DNA of 64,000 bases. Source: Romanomermis culicivorax. Taxonomy: Eukaryota > Nematoda > Enoplea > Mermithida > Mermithidae. The notes beneath the pieces were generated by a model, which had not been told where the DNA came from, did no database searches, and saw only the letters and a program-made list of their open reading frames with translations. The stretch is taken from positions 62,001 to 126,000 of the forward strand of contig CAWUHX010000047.1 of NCBI GenBank assembly GCA_963922205.1, given 5' to 3'. A program made the position numbers and the translations under genes. Shown one piece after another: positions 35,340 to 47,799 of the stretch (positions within the stretch are counted from its first letter, which is position 1; each line of letters opens with the position of its first letter).

Positions 35340-38300
35340 TCATCCATTTTCGGCTATTTTCGCCAAATGCTTCTTACTGAGGATATGATTTTCGTATTGT
35401 TGTCGACTGTTCGTCACTTTCTCGCAAATGCTACAGAAATACGTACCAACGTTGGGTGGCGCAACAGGCGCCATCCTCGAAACTTTGTTGTTCAACTGCC
35501 CCGCGGATCGAGATAGAATCTCTGTGATAATACAGGAAACAAATTATATTCACATACATTATGCATATAATGGTGACTGAAACTTTTGGAATATACTTAT
35601 TTTCAGACTGAAGCGCACTTTCTAGCAATTTTATTCGAATTACTGGAGAAATTCTTTGCAGTAGACCAAATTGAACTAATTATAGTAAATTTTTAGTCCG
35701 AAATTTGATCATTATTATGCTGAATCAAAATTTACAACACAATTCGAAATTCTTCGATTGTAAACAGAAATATTGAATGTATATTATTTCAAATTGGGCT
35801 ACTCAACTGTTTAATTTCACAAATGTATTCTAATATTCGTCGTAAATTGAGCCTGAATAACTAGAAAAACTTCACGTTAATCTTTTATGATCGGTAAACC
35901 GGCATATTTCCGACAAAATTCAAAAATTATATTAGGAAGAGGAAATTTTGTCAGAAACTTACGCTTGCTCAAATATTCGGTTTGACGGTCGAAAACGAGT
36001 TTTCTATGATCAGCGGAGGCGATATGTGAATCAACATTGCTTCGATTTTCGAACCGCATACTGCAAAGATGGCAAGCGAAACCGAATCTGTACGAAATTT
36101 GCGAAAATTGCATTTTTAGCCAAATTTTAAAAAACCAACAGTACACGGAATATAAGCAATTATTTAAAAATTTTAAAGTTTCTTTAATTGAAAACATTAA
36201 AATACTACAAAAAACGCCCTCGAATCATTGTTCCATTTTCTGTCTATTCCACTTTTCTGAAAGGATCGAGATCAGATCGAAAATCTAGGTAGGGGTAAAA
36301 TCGTTGTAATTGCAAGGGCAGTACTTGAAATATACCGTGACCTTTTTTTTGCTCCCAACTTTTCTGCTGAGGGGCGTGGTGAAGTACTCTCATCACAAGA
36401 CAATTCTCACTTACAACTTGAAAAAAAATGACTAATGCCCCTACTTTACGCTTTTTACGGTCAAACACCATTTAATATTTCAACCCCCTTTTTCTAGCTC
36501 CCTATCATGCAACTTGAATGCACTAATTATACGCAGAGAATAGTCACACTTTGAACATTGTGCTGTCAACTGATTCCTGCACATTTCGAGAATCGGGCGC
36601 AACATACTTTTGGAAACATTATTTGAACCAGCATCTTCAGTAGTATGGGCTTATTCCATCACTGATAAGGGTTGGAACAGTGATTCCAATTGAAAGTGCT
36701 GATGCTGAATGTGGCTTTAGTATTATTAATCCCATTAGATTATGAACCACGAGTTTGAAACCAGATACAACTCCTGATCCACGTCAACGGACCTCGCATG
36801 TCTCAACTCATATCAGGAAAGTAAGCCACAGCCTGGGTGGAGAAATATAACCATATGCGCACAGAAGACCCAACGCAGAAGTGGGAAAAAGGAAAGGAGA
36901 GCATGAAGAGGAAGGATTTTAAGAACGTAATATTTTTCTTCCCAAGGGGCGATTTTTTGATAAATCACATATACATAAGTCATTATTTGATCTCCCAATG
37001 CATATTATGATTTCCCACAAGTAGTATATATTAATGTGCTGATATCCTTTCCTAAAAATCGCTATATGGCACAGAAGTTGCATACTTTCCCATCATCATT
37101 TGCTCAGTAAATGTGTTTAAAAGACCAGTGAGTAATTCCTCTCAAGCACACATTGTGCAATTTTTCTCGAATTACTATAACCTACTGAGGAGAGGATGAG
37201 GTCTACCGAAATTTTTTGCAATAGTAAGCTGTTTTTATGGGGTAGTAAATGAATTCCAAATCTAAGACCGGGGTAATACGCCCCATACCCTCCCATGGAA
37301 TTCTCTGGTCGAGATTCATGCCGAAGGCTGCAGAGTAGCCAAAAAAACACGTGGCTTCAAACTTTGTCTGGAATCGCTTCATACACTCTTCTCCAGGAAT
37401 CTAAACATTCACATGGATCTGAGATTTGCAAAAAAAGATCGAGAGATACGTTTTTCTAAATTCATATTTTTGTAATCCGACTGAGCAAAGAGTCAAAAAT
37501 GTGAAAACACAAAAAACAATGGAAAAAACGTGATGTATTTCGGATATATGTATTGGATATCGTCATAGGAGTCTCTAAAGATTAGCTTTAAGCGCCTGAA
37601 GATCATTAAAAGTTTATCAGTCGATATTGAAAATTTTTAACGAAAGTTTCTCGATTTCGCTCAAAAATTATGGTCCTCGTTTAGGAATGAGGCCGTCAGG
37701 GGAAGTAAAGTGCTAATTTTTTCGGCAATCCACGCCATAAAGACATCGCTTTAACCCTCCTAGATATCTGAACCTTTTTGCATATATGAAAGAGGCACAA
37801 TTCTTCGCCAGATTCCGCTCAATCTGCCAACAAATGCTCAATAAGGATTGAAGTTGGAAAAATTTAGCGTTAAAACTTTAAACGTTGATCAACAAAGCGA
37901 GTTTCTTCCATGAATTTTGTAAATAAACTAAAAACCTCTCCAGGCTCAATCTTAAATTTGAAGAAACCGAGTCGATTCCGCTATGTATAGATTATAATCA
38001 GAATATAATCAAAACTTCATACTTTTTCACGGTTTTGGGCACTAATACCTGCAAAAAAAAGAAAAATGATCGTTCAAAAATCCCAAAATCGCTAAATGTC
38101 CTTACTTTCGGCTGTTTCCGAGCCAGTGTTCGCGGTTTATTCAAAAAGCGGCCGACGTCGATACCCTTTGCTTCGTAAATTTTACGTACATATTGATTCT
38201 CTTTTTGGGCGTGTTTTTTACCGCCGTAATGCGATGAGGCCATTTTACGGTCAAAAGTGGCGTTGCAAAGTTTACAAAATACTGGTAGCATCAATTCCGA

Positions 38301-41300
38301 CGGGACGGTAACTTCGATTTCGCGCGCTTTTTTCAGCGTTGTTTCCGAAACTTTCCAATCTAGAAAATATTTTGAAGAAAAAACAACGACAAAAAGTCTG
38401 ACGAAATTTTGAAATACACTCAGAACTTTCTGCACGTTTATGGAAAATTCACCAAAATTTTCGTTCAATACAAATCCCAATATTACACGCGAATTTGGAA
38501 TGTATCTCACGTTCAAAAATTTTCATTCCGATTTTAGCTTAACTTGAATATTTTGATATGTAAAATTTTGATCATTGAAAAGTATTTTTTCGGATTTACC
38601 ATCATCATCGGGCTTGATGCCGGCGATAATTCGTGCTGAAAATGGAAAAGAACCATATAAATATCCTCTGCAATCAAATTTATAGGTTCCAACATTTGCC
38701 TGGATTTTTGTTTATATCTTCCATACATCTCACTTTCGGATTGAGCACAATTTAAATGATGATCAACGCTGAATTTTCAAATCATTATTGTAAGTTTTCA
38801 TCAGACTTCAACGTAAAATGAACTAAAATCACAGAAAAAAAGTTGTACGAGGAACATGTCTGCTCAACAGGCTCCTGAATGCAACTGGGTACCAGATGAG
38901 CTGTGTCCCAACATCATATCAGCCTTAATGTCACAGCTGATTTCATCAAAAAGTGACCAGAAGTATACATAAATGTACAGCTGCAATGCTCAACTTCAAG
39001 AGTTTGATGCTAATTCTTTTCTCTAAAGATACATCTATTCTTTTTGTCGAAAATCTGACGCAAGTGATTGCACCAATCAAAATCGAACGAATATCTTACT
39101 TTCGATCTGCGCAGGAAAGATCATGACGAATTCTATCCAGTAGAGTATATTCCGCAAGAAAAAATTGCATAGTGTTGCAGATATCAGCTATTCTATAGAT
39201 TGTGTATCGGTATAATGAATGTATCGGTATCCCGAATGAATCAGTATCCCGTACGTATCAGCATTCCGATTGTTTCAGTATCTTTCAGTAATAGTGCTAG
39301 ACAATAAAAACATAATTTCTCCGTATACCGAATGTTTCGGTATTTCATACGTATTAGTATCTCGAATGTATCAGTATGACGAACAGTGTTAATTTTAAAA
39401 AATTTCCCTGTGGACCAAACGTATCGATACCCTGAATAAGGTCAGGGCAACGCCAAGTTCAACTTTTGCTGTATAACCATACATAAACAGCATAGAAATT
39501 CTGTTGGGGGTCAGCCAGGATAGGGGGTGGAATACAATTTTTTTTAAAATTCTTGATGATGAAAAGAAAAGTCTCAGAAAGTCTTTTAACATACAAGCAG
39601 CATATTCTTCAAGCCATATTAGTCAGATATGTGAAATTATTCGTTTAGACAGCACATTCTAAAGTTTTCATGTTACTTTTTTGAATCAAGTATGATTTGT
39701 TTAGAAAAATTGTCAAACTACAGCATCGTTTCCATTTTTATGACGACTTTCTCTTCTCTCTTGCTCATTTTCCTTCGTCATCTTCTCAATCATTGCTGGA
39801 AACGTCAAATCTGCTGGGGGTCAGCAAGAATCTGCTGGGGGTCAATAAAAATCAGCTGGGGGTCGAAACCCCCAAAACCCCCCCCCCCCAAAACTATTAA
39901 ATTGACTCCTACATTTCCAACTTACCATCTCTCATCAAACAATTAACTTCGTCGTCGATCGATTCAGTTTGCTCTGCGTACTTGTCGTCCGTGATTTGAA
40001 TATCCTCGTCTTTAAAATTACAATATTTAATTCAATTTGAATTTTATAAATACTAATAAATTTCAATTTATTTAATATTAATTTGAAAATAATTCAATTT
40101 TCATCAGGAAGAAATTGAAACAAAAAGATAACTGCAAAGAACAAAGTACATACCAAAATCATCTTTCGAGTCGCTTAATTGTTCGATGCCGTAGTACGGG
40201 GAGAAAACGTCGTCTTTTGCCGTTTCTGGAATGGGCAATAATTGTTGATCTGAAAGTGAAAGTAACATATTTGAGCACGTTATATAATCAATTATCATTT
40301 TTAGTGATGTCCAGGATGGAAAAAATACAATAAAGAAAGTAGAAACGAATCAATTTTTCAATCTTCAATTTCGAGTCTTTGAAATGTTATTTGCTTGGAT
40401 GGATATATTCAATATAGCAGAAAATATCCACAACACTTTTAGATTCTCAAGCTATACAGACTTCAGCCAACCCAAGGATGTTCAGGTTAATCAGAAACGA
40501 AACCATGAAAACCGTAATTCTTCCAAACACGAAGTTGACACATTTTTGGTCTTTTACGGACATTATTTGAACTCTTTGGTTTCTTGTGAATAAATTTCAA
40601 ACTTTCGACTAAGGAATATCATTTTTCACGGCTGAGAATGGATGTTTCCAGTCTTGTTTGATGTCTTCATTACAGTGCTAAAGTTCAACATTGTCAAAGA
40701 GAGTTTTTTTATAACATACAATAAAATCTTCAACCTAGTCTCAAACGTGTGATAAAGCCTTCTTTAATTTCTTTGAAGGGAAGAAACAAGCCATGTTGAG
40801 GAAGAATGATAAAATTCAGAGACTTTTCATGGTCAGTAGCATAGTGCAAAAAAATAAAGAATAACACAAACACGTGGTGACATGAAAATCCTCTTCAGAG
40901 TATGTCGAAAATAATTGTTCAAGTATAATGTATAAATTCCTATTCTCTGTTCTACAACTTAACTTCTTATTAAAAATCTTAAAATTAAATAACGAATAAA
41001 GAATTTTTGAGGTGAAATGGCATTTCCGCATATTCCTTTCATATGTAAATATTATAGGGAGTTCAAAAATGAATTAAACCTTCAGAAATCAGCAAAAATT
41101 GAATTTCTAAAGAGAACGCTTGAGAGGAGCACAACGACTTTCGTGCGGTCACAGTTTTAACAGAGAAAGGAGGAATCAGGAAACCAGCCAGAAAATACCA
41201 TTTTTTTAAATGTACGTTTGATTATAGTCGATTTTAATGCTTCTAGCATAAAAATTATCTGTTCATCTCTTAGGGCGACAATTTTCTACCAAATGGCCAA

Positions 41301-43843
41301 CAAAAGTTGACTTTCATTATTTATTGATTACTTTAAGACGATAATTTTCTTTCAAACTCTGATTCATACACAAATGTAATACCGCAATTTCAAATTTTTG
41401 AAATCCAAGAAGAAGTTCTATTTTTATTTTAATCCTCGATAAAATTATCACAATCGATCTTACGCATTTTTTCACTTTCAGCCAAATAATTGGCTTTTAT
41501 TTTCTCGTCCGTGCCCCATCGATCATCGTAACAGAATTCGGGTTCTTGCCAAGAAGCGAAGTCCACATACCCGGGTCCTAATTCGTCGGCTGATCGCCTG
41601 TAATCCAACAAATTTGTTTCTGCCATGTGCTGCGTTGATTCTCCGCGCTTATCGAAGTTTTCTGATAACTTCTGTACGTCTACAAAAAGGAAATGCAAAG
41701 TTGAGGTTCGCAAGAAATCACTTGCGGAATCTGATAAGAGTTTTGTAAAGCTTAAAAACAAAAATAAGAAAGAAAATCAATAACGTATGCGTATAAAGAA
41801 GGTAGAATAGAATCAGAATTTGAGATATATGAGGATTATATGCAACAAAGATATAGATTATACTTGTTTGTTACATTATTTTTTCATGATGATAACTATT
41901 ATCTTTCCAAAAGAAGACTAATTTTAACACTGAATATCCATGATCGCCATTTGATCCGAATTTAGGAACTCACTAGCTGCTCCAAATTCGCTGCATGCAG
42001 GATTATTCAGCTGATAAGATTGCATTGGATAGCGTTCCGATTCCCAAAAAGATGTAGTAGCATTATATTGATTTTTGGCGTTGGGATATTGTTGAGTATA
42101 ACCCAACTTTTGACCGGCGTCGAAAGGCCGTTTGCGCGGATTGGGCTGCCAAGATCCGCGATAGGAAGGTCCAGGAGACGCCATCGATAAGCCGTCGGAT
42201 GGGTACTGCTCTGTGAAACATTGGGAAACTTGTTTACGCGAAAAATTTAAATGCCATATGTATATGGAATCGAAGGGTAGTGCCATAACAATAGTGCCAT
42301 AACAAATTGTCCAGGGGTTAGGAAGGATGGGCGTGCAAAAAAACAAAAAAAAAGTTCTGAAAGCTTGTTTTTCATACAAAATATGCTCAAAAATAATCCA
42401 AAAAGTTGTATTGAAAAAAATTTCAAGGGGGGGGGGGTGTTTGACGATTTTTTTGGGCCAGGGGGAGTGGCCAGGGTCTCAGGTATGGTGGTTTACCCCC
42501 CTACCCACCTATGTGCATGTATGCTTAATATTCCATCAAAGAAAGAAAACATTAAAAACGTCCAAATTGGATGAATAAAAAGAAAAGATGTTGTTCGAAT
42601 CACTGGCACAATTTCATCAGTCCGTTCATAATGATTGTGCACTTATCGGGCTTTTTAGGTGGAAAAATCGAAATTTTCTCCTTCGATGACTGCCCTAAAA
42701 ATCTGGGTAATTCCTTACCCCTCATTTTTGCTGTCTGCTTTTCGGACTGCACAACCCCATAAAAATGGTGAAACGTTATATTATAGCACACGATATAACA
42801 CAACAATACAATGTATGTAACAGAACAGTATGGATGAGCGACATTCCGGCAGTAATCCTACTACTGAGCTTTGAGTTTGTGGGTCAAGAGCACTATCCAC
42901 TGGGCCATTTTCATATGGCTAGATTTTCTGTATATGCTGGTGGGTAGGGTGGTGACTTCCCAGCCTATAGCGCATGTGAGGAAACTTCTGTTCCATATAT
43001 TACCAATTTCTATGCTTTTGATGCCTACATCACTAGAGCCTGCTGCTTCCACTTATATTACCTCTCTGATTTTCCTCTTGAAGTTGCTGCTTTCCTGAGC
43101 CAATATCTTGGTGTTCTCAACACTGGAGCACATACATACTTCAGACAATATTCAGCTACCTTCTTCTTCCTTGTGATTTTTCAGGGCATTTTTATGTTCG
43201 GAATTCGGATGTTCTTGTTTCAATGTTCATCCTGTTTCACCAATGTGGACCTTCTGGCATAGTTCCATTGGTATGCTGTACACTACATCCTGTTTTCCTT
43301 CTTTCTCCCTGGTAACACAAGAAAGAAAGAAGCAGGGTAGCTGAACATTGTCTGAAGTGTGGATGTGCTCTAGCCTTTGAGAACACCAAGATATTGGCTC
43401 AGGAAAGCAACAACTTCAAGAGAAAAAGATAGTGCTCTTGACTCACAAACTCAAAGCTTACAGTTCAAACCCCACTCCAGTCGAAATTTGGCAAAAAGTT
43501 TTAGAAAGCCTGAGGAAGGTAGTAGGATTACTGATGAAATGTCACTTATCCATATTGTATTGTGTTATTTCGTGTGTTACACTTAAGTCTTTCAACTTTT
43601 TTATGCAGTTAAACAGGCCAAAAAGCAGGCAGCAAAAATGAGCTATTACAATCAGTCGCAACAAACATTCAGACAATTGTTAATCTCTTACACCCCCAGA
43701 TCTCAGAACTCGATCATGTGTACATGTCATATATACATACAACAAATGCTCACAAAAGAAAACTTACGAGTTAAGGAAGACATTTCCTGACGAAAATTCG
43801 CCAATTGAGAAGTGAAATCGCTGTCGACTGTCACTATGTTCAT
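35340..43843 (-). CDS. C2H2 (JAZ/zf-met type) zinc-finger protein, ten exons
   Basis: Minus-strand exons 43843-43768, 42210-41929, 41679-41452, 40249-40154, 40009-39926, 38635-38600, 38359-38106, 38048-38023, 36087-35963 and 35521-35340 total 1389 nt, exactly 463 codons, with all phases matching. Start MNIVTVDSDF, stop TGA at 35340-35342. The N-terminal half is Tyr/Gln/Pro-rich then acidic. Three C-terminal fingers of the CxxC-x11/12-H-x5-H kind follow: CKLCNATFDRKMASSHYGGK-KH, CHLCSMRFENRSNVDSH-x5-H and CSICEKVTNSRQQYENH-x5-H. The HYGGKKH form is typical of double-stranded-RNA-binding JAZ/ZNF346- and ZFR-type fingers, so RNA binding is likely. The weakest point is the donor at 41452 (GATT/GTGATA); without it the frame stops at 41429, which would make two genes (43843-41429 and 40249-35340). 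I cannot assign an orthologue. Confidence 0.75.
36290..37345 (+). mobile_element. Family H element (hAT relic), uninterrupted copy, in an intron
   Basis: Matches 17573-20470 in inverted orientation without the 1845-bp insertion, so it shows the empty target site of that insertion. It lies in the zinc-finger gene intron between 38023 and 36087, antisense to it. Confidence 0.65.
36610..36790 (+). pseudogene. hAT transposase C-terminal remnant
   Basis: The plus-strand frame reads VIPIESADAECGFSIINPIR then a stop, then TTSLKPDTTPDPRQRTSHVS. The pattern P-x-E-S-A-D-x-E-x-G-F-S is the hAT C-terminal dimerisation signature seen in hAT-type transposases. Only this piece is recognisable, and it is broken. 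Confidence 0.55.
39200..39440. repeat. Degenerate minisatellite in a zinc-finger gene intron
   Basis: About fifteen diverged units of roughly 15-17 bp on the theme ATGTATCGGTATCCCGA, within the intron between 39926 and 38635. Confidence 0.65.
39480..39895 (+). repeat. Repeat family I copy 2
   Basis: CAGCATAGAAATTCTGTTGG start, ending in three near-identical CTGGGGGTCA units (39815-39865) and a C-run. It matches 13505-13830. Confidence 0.55.
42340..42520 (+). repeat. Repeat family J copy in zinc-finger gene intron 1
   Basis: TGTTTGACGATTTTTTTGGG and CCAGGGTCTCAGGTATGG match 32770-32960. Confidence 0.5.
42775..43590. mobile_element. Penelope-like element remnants in a foldback
   Basis: The minus strand near 43310-43245 reads KQDVVYSIPMELCQKVHIGE-TG, matching the start of the GIY-YIG endonuclease domain of Penelope-like retroelements. 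Downstream on the same strand near 43118-43050 come ENTKILAQES and NFKRKIRE, typical of the end of that domain. The plus strand at 43379-43430 repeats ENTKILAQES-NNFKRK, and the outer arms (42775-43118 against 43373-43590) are inverted copies. The frames are broken by stops, so it is a dead copy. It lies in intron 1 of the zinc-finger gene. Penelope-like elements often have tandem or inverted terminal copies, which fits. Confidence 0.65.
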
Positions 43844-44084
43844 TGTTCTTATAATAAACGTTCTGATAATTCGAGGTCGGGGTACGAAACATGTTTTAAT
43901 TCGTCGTAGAATATTATTGGTCTTTGCTTTTGAAAAAAATCGCAAAATACAATGCCAAATAACATACATAGAAAAAAGTGGATGCAAAATCTAATAAAAG
44001 AATCAAATTTATTATAATGGAAGGTCTTCGCATGCTGATTTGCGTTTCGAATTGACATGATCAATCATCAGTAGTTGCAGAAGA

Positions 44085-44385
44085 ATATGCACAAAAAATG
44101 AATTTTCTGATGTTTTAGAGGCCTTGAAATCAAATTTTTTTGGTGCTGGGTGCCGAACAAGTTACTTTAGCTAACCTTTTGATTTTTCCTTCAAACTCAG
44201 CAAATTCAGTGTTGAAAGTTAGGAACTGACGCGATGTGAATGAAATAAAAGGGAAGTAACTTTTAATAATTTTTCTGATGAAAATGAGCGAATTTATCAA
44301 TTTTAGAGTCTGAAACAAATGCAACCAAATTTGTTCTCTAGGTTAAACATTGCAACCTAGCCTGTGCAAAAAGAAATCCTGCATA
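44085..44385 (+). repeat. Interspersed repeat family F
   Basis: TTTTAGAGGCCTTGAAATC, GGTGCTGGGTGCCGAACAAG and GCAACCTAGCCTGTGCAAA in family F order. Confidence 0.55.
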
Positions 44386-44691
44386 TGCAGTATATGATTC
44401 TTCCCAGTGTTTTTCTGTCCAAAAATTTTCTACTCCATCTGAGGAAAACCCCAAAAATTTTTTCTTCATGAGTGAAAATCATTTTTTTTTAATTTTCTTT
44501 GCCTAAAAATCGTTAAGAATCATTTCTAATCTGTTTTTTGAACGTTTCTCATTAACTTGCAATCTTTTTCCACCAAAAAACCGACATTTTTTGCAGAAAC
44601 TTTCGAGCTGACCTGCTTATAAATGAATATTCAAGTGAGTTTACAAGAGCCAAGCAAGAGAATAATTCATTTGTTCTGTTCGCAAATCAAT

Positions 44692-45099
44692 CTATTGTAC
44701 ATATGACTTCATTATTTGATAACTTTTATGGCCAAGTAAATTCAGATTGTCAATGGATTCGATTCGAATTTCGAAATGATCGTTTTTTTGTCGTAATGCA
44801 GAGTCTTTTTGTGCATTGTCGAGCAGCATTTTTTGATTATCACAGTGATCAGTTAACTGTTCGGCATCTGAACTAATTGCAGATTTCTGTAAAGCACAAG
44901 TCTCTACATCAACAACTGTTTCGGCAAATTCATTGTCATCATGAATTTTGGGTTCGCCTTGAGCAGATGTTCCAACTTCCATTTGATTGTCATAATTGTC
45001 AGAATGTACATTCTCAGCATTTGTCTTTTTTTGATTAATGCAGAAAAAGTCTGTTAATTTTCGTGAAGTTTCCGTACTTAGTGACGTAGAACCAGGGTT
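44692..45099 (-). CDS. Unrecognised open frame, possibly an exon or a transposase N-terminus
   Basis: Open for 136 codons without an early ATG (first ATG at 44982). It begins PGSTSLSTETSRKLTDFF, is acidic in the middle (HDDNEFAETVVDVE) and ends at a stop at 44692. Composition is protein-like rather than repeat-like. The RKLTDFF start resembles N-termini of some hAT-type transposases, but this is weak. Its upstream end touches a family G fragment. Confidence 0.3.
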   Translation of the reverse strand, partial: NPGSTSLSTETSRKLTDFFCINQKKTNAENVHSDNYDNQMEVGTSAQGEPKIHDDNEFAETVVDVETCALQKSAISSDAEQLTDHCDNQKMLLDNAQKDSALRQKNDHFEIRIESIDNLNLLGHKSYQIMKSYVQ

Positions 45100-45190
45100 T
45101 TATTTTTCATATTTTCTGCACAGGTTTAATAGGCTCCTAGGACTAAACTTTTATAGGCCAATCCAAATTTCAACCAGCCAAATCTAAAAT
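45091..45190 (+). repeat. Repeat family G fragment
   Basis: CAGGGTTTTATTTTTC, TAGGCTCCTAGGAC and ATAGGCCAATCC match 5683-5783 inverted. Confidence 0.4.
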
Positions 45191-45589
45191 GTTTGTAAAC
45201 AGATGTGGTAGTAAAAAAACAGTTTTTGCAACAATTTTTTTAAAAAAAAAACACTTCAAAATCACAGTAGAAGATGTATAACAGATCAAGCATTTGGAGT
45301 ACCATTTCGATCAAACACAGAATAGTAAGGCTCACACACTAGATCAGTCGTTATTCAATATGTATTACAATTTCAGCTAAAATTCAATCTTATAGTGACG
45401 TTCTACATTTCCTTATTCTATTCTTCGTCTAATTGAACGAAATTCTCAGATAACAACATATGTAATTTTACTGCTGTACTTATAGCAATCAGCTCTTACA
45501 AGAGATAAAACATTGTACATTAGCATGAATCAATATTGCAACAACTGCCGTTTTAGCTGTTGAAAATGCTCAGAAACAATTTAATTAAG

Positions 45590-46080
45590 TGTTTCTGAGG
45601 GTTTTAAAGCATTCTGATAATCATTCTGATCATATATCTTGAAAATAGGATTTAAATTTTGTGTTCATAAATCGTAATTTCTAGAAATTTATCATTCGAA
45701 AAATTCTAAAACCATTAATTCATTCGTAAATTTTCATAAATTTGGCCGAAAAGCTATGAGTCACAAGCGTAGAAATTTTCCGAAAATATTTCCACGAAGC
45801 TTTCGAATTCAATGGACGTTAAGAAAAGAACAAACGCTTCAAAAAGTTTAGAAATTTGACCTGTTGATCTTTCTCAAAAATCTATGAAGGAAAAAATGCG
45901 GATCTTCATTATATATAAAGATATAATATTCAAGATTGCCAATTAAACATGAAATAATACGTTTAAGATGATGAAACTATTAAAGATTAAATGGTGAGTG
46001 AAGGTAGACATGCTAAAAGCCGCGCCTGAGCTTGATAATAAATAATAATGATTATGAAAGTTATAACCGGCGCGAAGCAG
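45590..46080. repeat. Family B core without its ends
   Basis: Shares with B elements the blocks GAGTGAAGGTAGACATGCTA, AAAGCCGCGCCTGAGCTTG and the palindrome start CCGGCGCGAAGC at 46067, where it is cut by an inverted family F copy. Confidence 0.5.
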
Positions 46081-46390
46081 GTTTTTTTTGCACAAGCCAA
46101 GGTTGCAGTGTGCAGCTTGGGGAAAAATTTAGGTTGCACAGATAAATTTTTGGTTGCTCACTCTAAAATCGATAAATTTGCTTGAATTAGCGGAAAAACC
46201 GTTCCAAATTAGTTTTCTCGTATTTCATTCGATCGGCGTCGGTTGTAGGCATTTAAAACCCGATTGTCTGAGTTTTGTGAGAAAATTAAAAGACTAATAT
46301 GACTAGACTAAAGTAATAAGTTCAGCGCGTAGCGCTGAAAATTTATTCTGAATTGCAATATCCTAGAACACTGGAAAATGAATCTTTCCA
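46080..46390 (-). repeat. Family F, inverted copy
   Basis: GGTTGCTCACTCTAAAATCG and TTCAGCGCGTAGCGCTGAAA (46321) read as family F on the minus strand. Confidence 0.5.
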
Positions 46391-46401
46391 CCTTTTATTA
46401 C

Positions 46402-47067
46402 CATACCTGTAAGAGGTCCGATCAGTTGGGGGGGGGGGGTGGTTAATCCGAAATTTTGCGGGAGGGGGTCGAAAAAAATTGAAATTTTTCCCAAAAAAGG
46501 CCAAAAGCATACTTACACTTTTTTGCCAATTTTTTTTAATTTTTTCCAAACTGAGGGGGGTTGGGTATATGGTTTGCAACATACATGTAACGGAGCTCCG
46601 AGGTCTGGGGGGGGGGGGGTTGGAGCACTTTTTTGGGGCCGGGGGTCAGTAATCCCAAAATTTTGGGGGGAGGGGTCCCTGAAGGGAAAAAAATTCGATT
46701 TTTTCCATGAAAAATGTCCGAAAACGGTTTAAAAAGTAGTAATTTTTGTCTAAAAAATGATAAAATATGTACTTATGGCGCGAAGCGCCGAGAAAATTGA
46801 CGTTTTTTGACCATTTTTTGTTCAAAAATTGACATTTTTCATAGAAAAAATGACATTTTTCAGTATTTTTTCCGACTAATACTATGGGGGTCCCTAGGGC
46901 TACCATATGGCTAGCCATAGGATTGGAAAATCCTGGGGGGGGGGCGGTCGCCCAATGGCTAGCCATATGGTCGACGATTTCTGGGGGGGGGGGGTTCCCA
47001 TAGCACTTCCCCCCCCCCAATTGCATGGATGGTTTGCAAGGTTGGGACCCCCATCCCCAATTACAGG
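46402..47067 (+). mobile_element. Family A element, copy 8, split by a further insertion
   Basis: CATACCTGTAAGAGGTCCG at 46402 and CCAATTACAGGTAAGG near 47067 are the two halves; the break is at TGGTTTGCAA, which is duplicated. Confidence 0.55.
46580..47029. mobile_element. 450-bp insertion with 9-10 bp target duplication
   Basis: Bounded by TGGTTTGCAA at 46570-46579 and 47030-47039. Ends CATACATGTAACGG and, inverted, TCCATGCAATTGG are similar. The 9-10 bp duplication points to a Mutator-like rather than a hAT element. It contains GGCGCGAAGCGCCG at 46779. Non-coding. Confidence 0.55.
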
Positions 47068-47281
47068 TAAGGTAAAGCGGGGTGACTTTGATTAGGGGCG
47101 ACTTTGATCAGAGCATGGCATATGATAACTATTTGAGATCAGCGGGTCATTTTTGCTGTGTAGACAACCTCATAGCAGGGTTTGGCTACACAGCAAAAAT
47201 GACCTGCTGATCTCAAATAGTTACCAGATGCCATGCTCTGATCAAACTCGTCCCTGATCAAAGTCGCCCAACTTTACCTTA
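47068..47281. mobile_element. Foldback element, 214 bp
   Basis: Almost entirely one hairpin: TAAGGTAAAG at 47068 and CTTTACCTTA ending at 47281 are perfect complements. Arms of about 95 bp (TGACTTTGAT, GATCAGAGCATGGCAT, TTTTTGCTGTGTAG) enclose a spacer of about 20 bp. Confidence 0.75.
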
Positions 47282-47799
47282 TGTTTGTTACCCATACAGA
47301 AGGTTTGATCTCTCAGTGAATTTAATGAATTTTCAGTCGGACAAGCTAAAACTAAAAAACTAGGCATGCGACTAGGAAGATCTTTCAACCGGCAAGAATT
47401 ACTACCACTGCCTTACATTCAAAATGTTTCTATCAAAGGAGAAGTCAAAATCTTCATGAAGATCGCAAGAATATTTTGGGAAAATGGCCGAGAAAAATGT
47501 TAGTTTTCATCAAATTCGTCGAAAAACAATAGATGATCAAACATCTATCCATAATATGTTGATAATTAGAACCTATAAGCACTAACTACAATGACATTTT
47601 CTGACCGCACTAGAATAATATAGAAAATTATAAATGAATTGAAACCCGGATAATTTTCCCTTTTTTACAGTTTAAAACGCATGAAAATGCATCTCCGAAC
47701 AGAAAGGCCTATAACCGAACCAAAGGAAAGTCAGGGCCCAAGTTGCACTACACAACTTGGCAGAAAAAATGGGTTGCACAGCCCGAAATTTGGTTGCTG

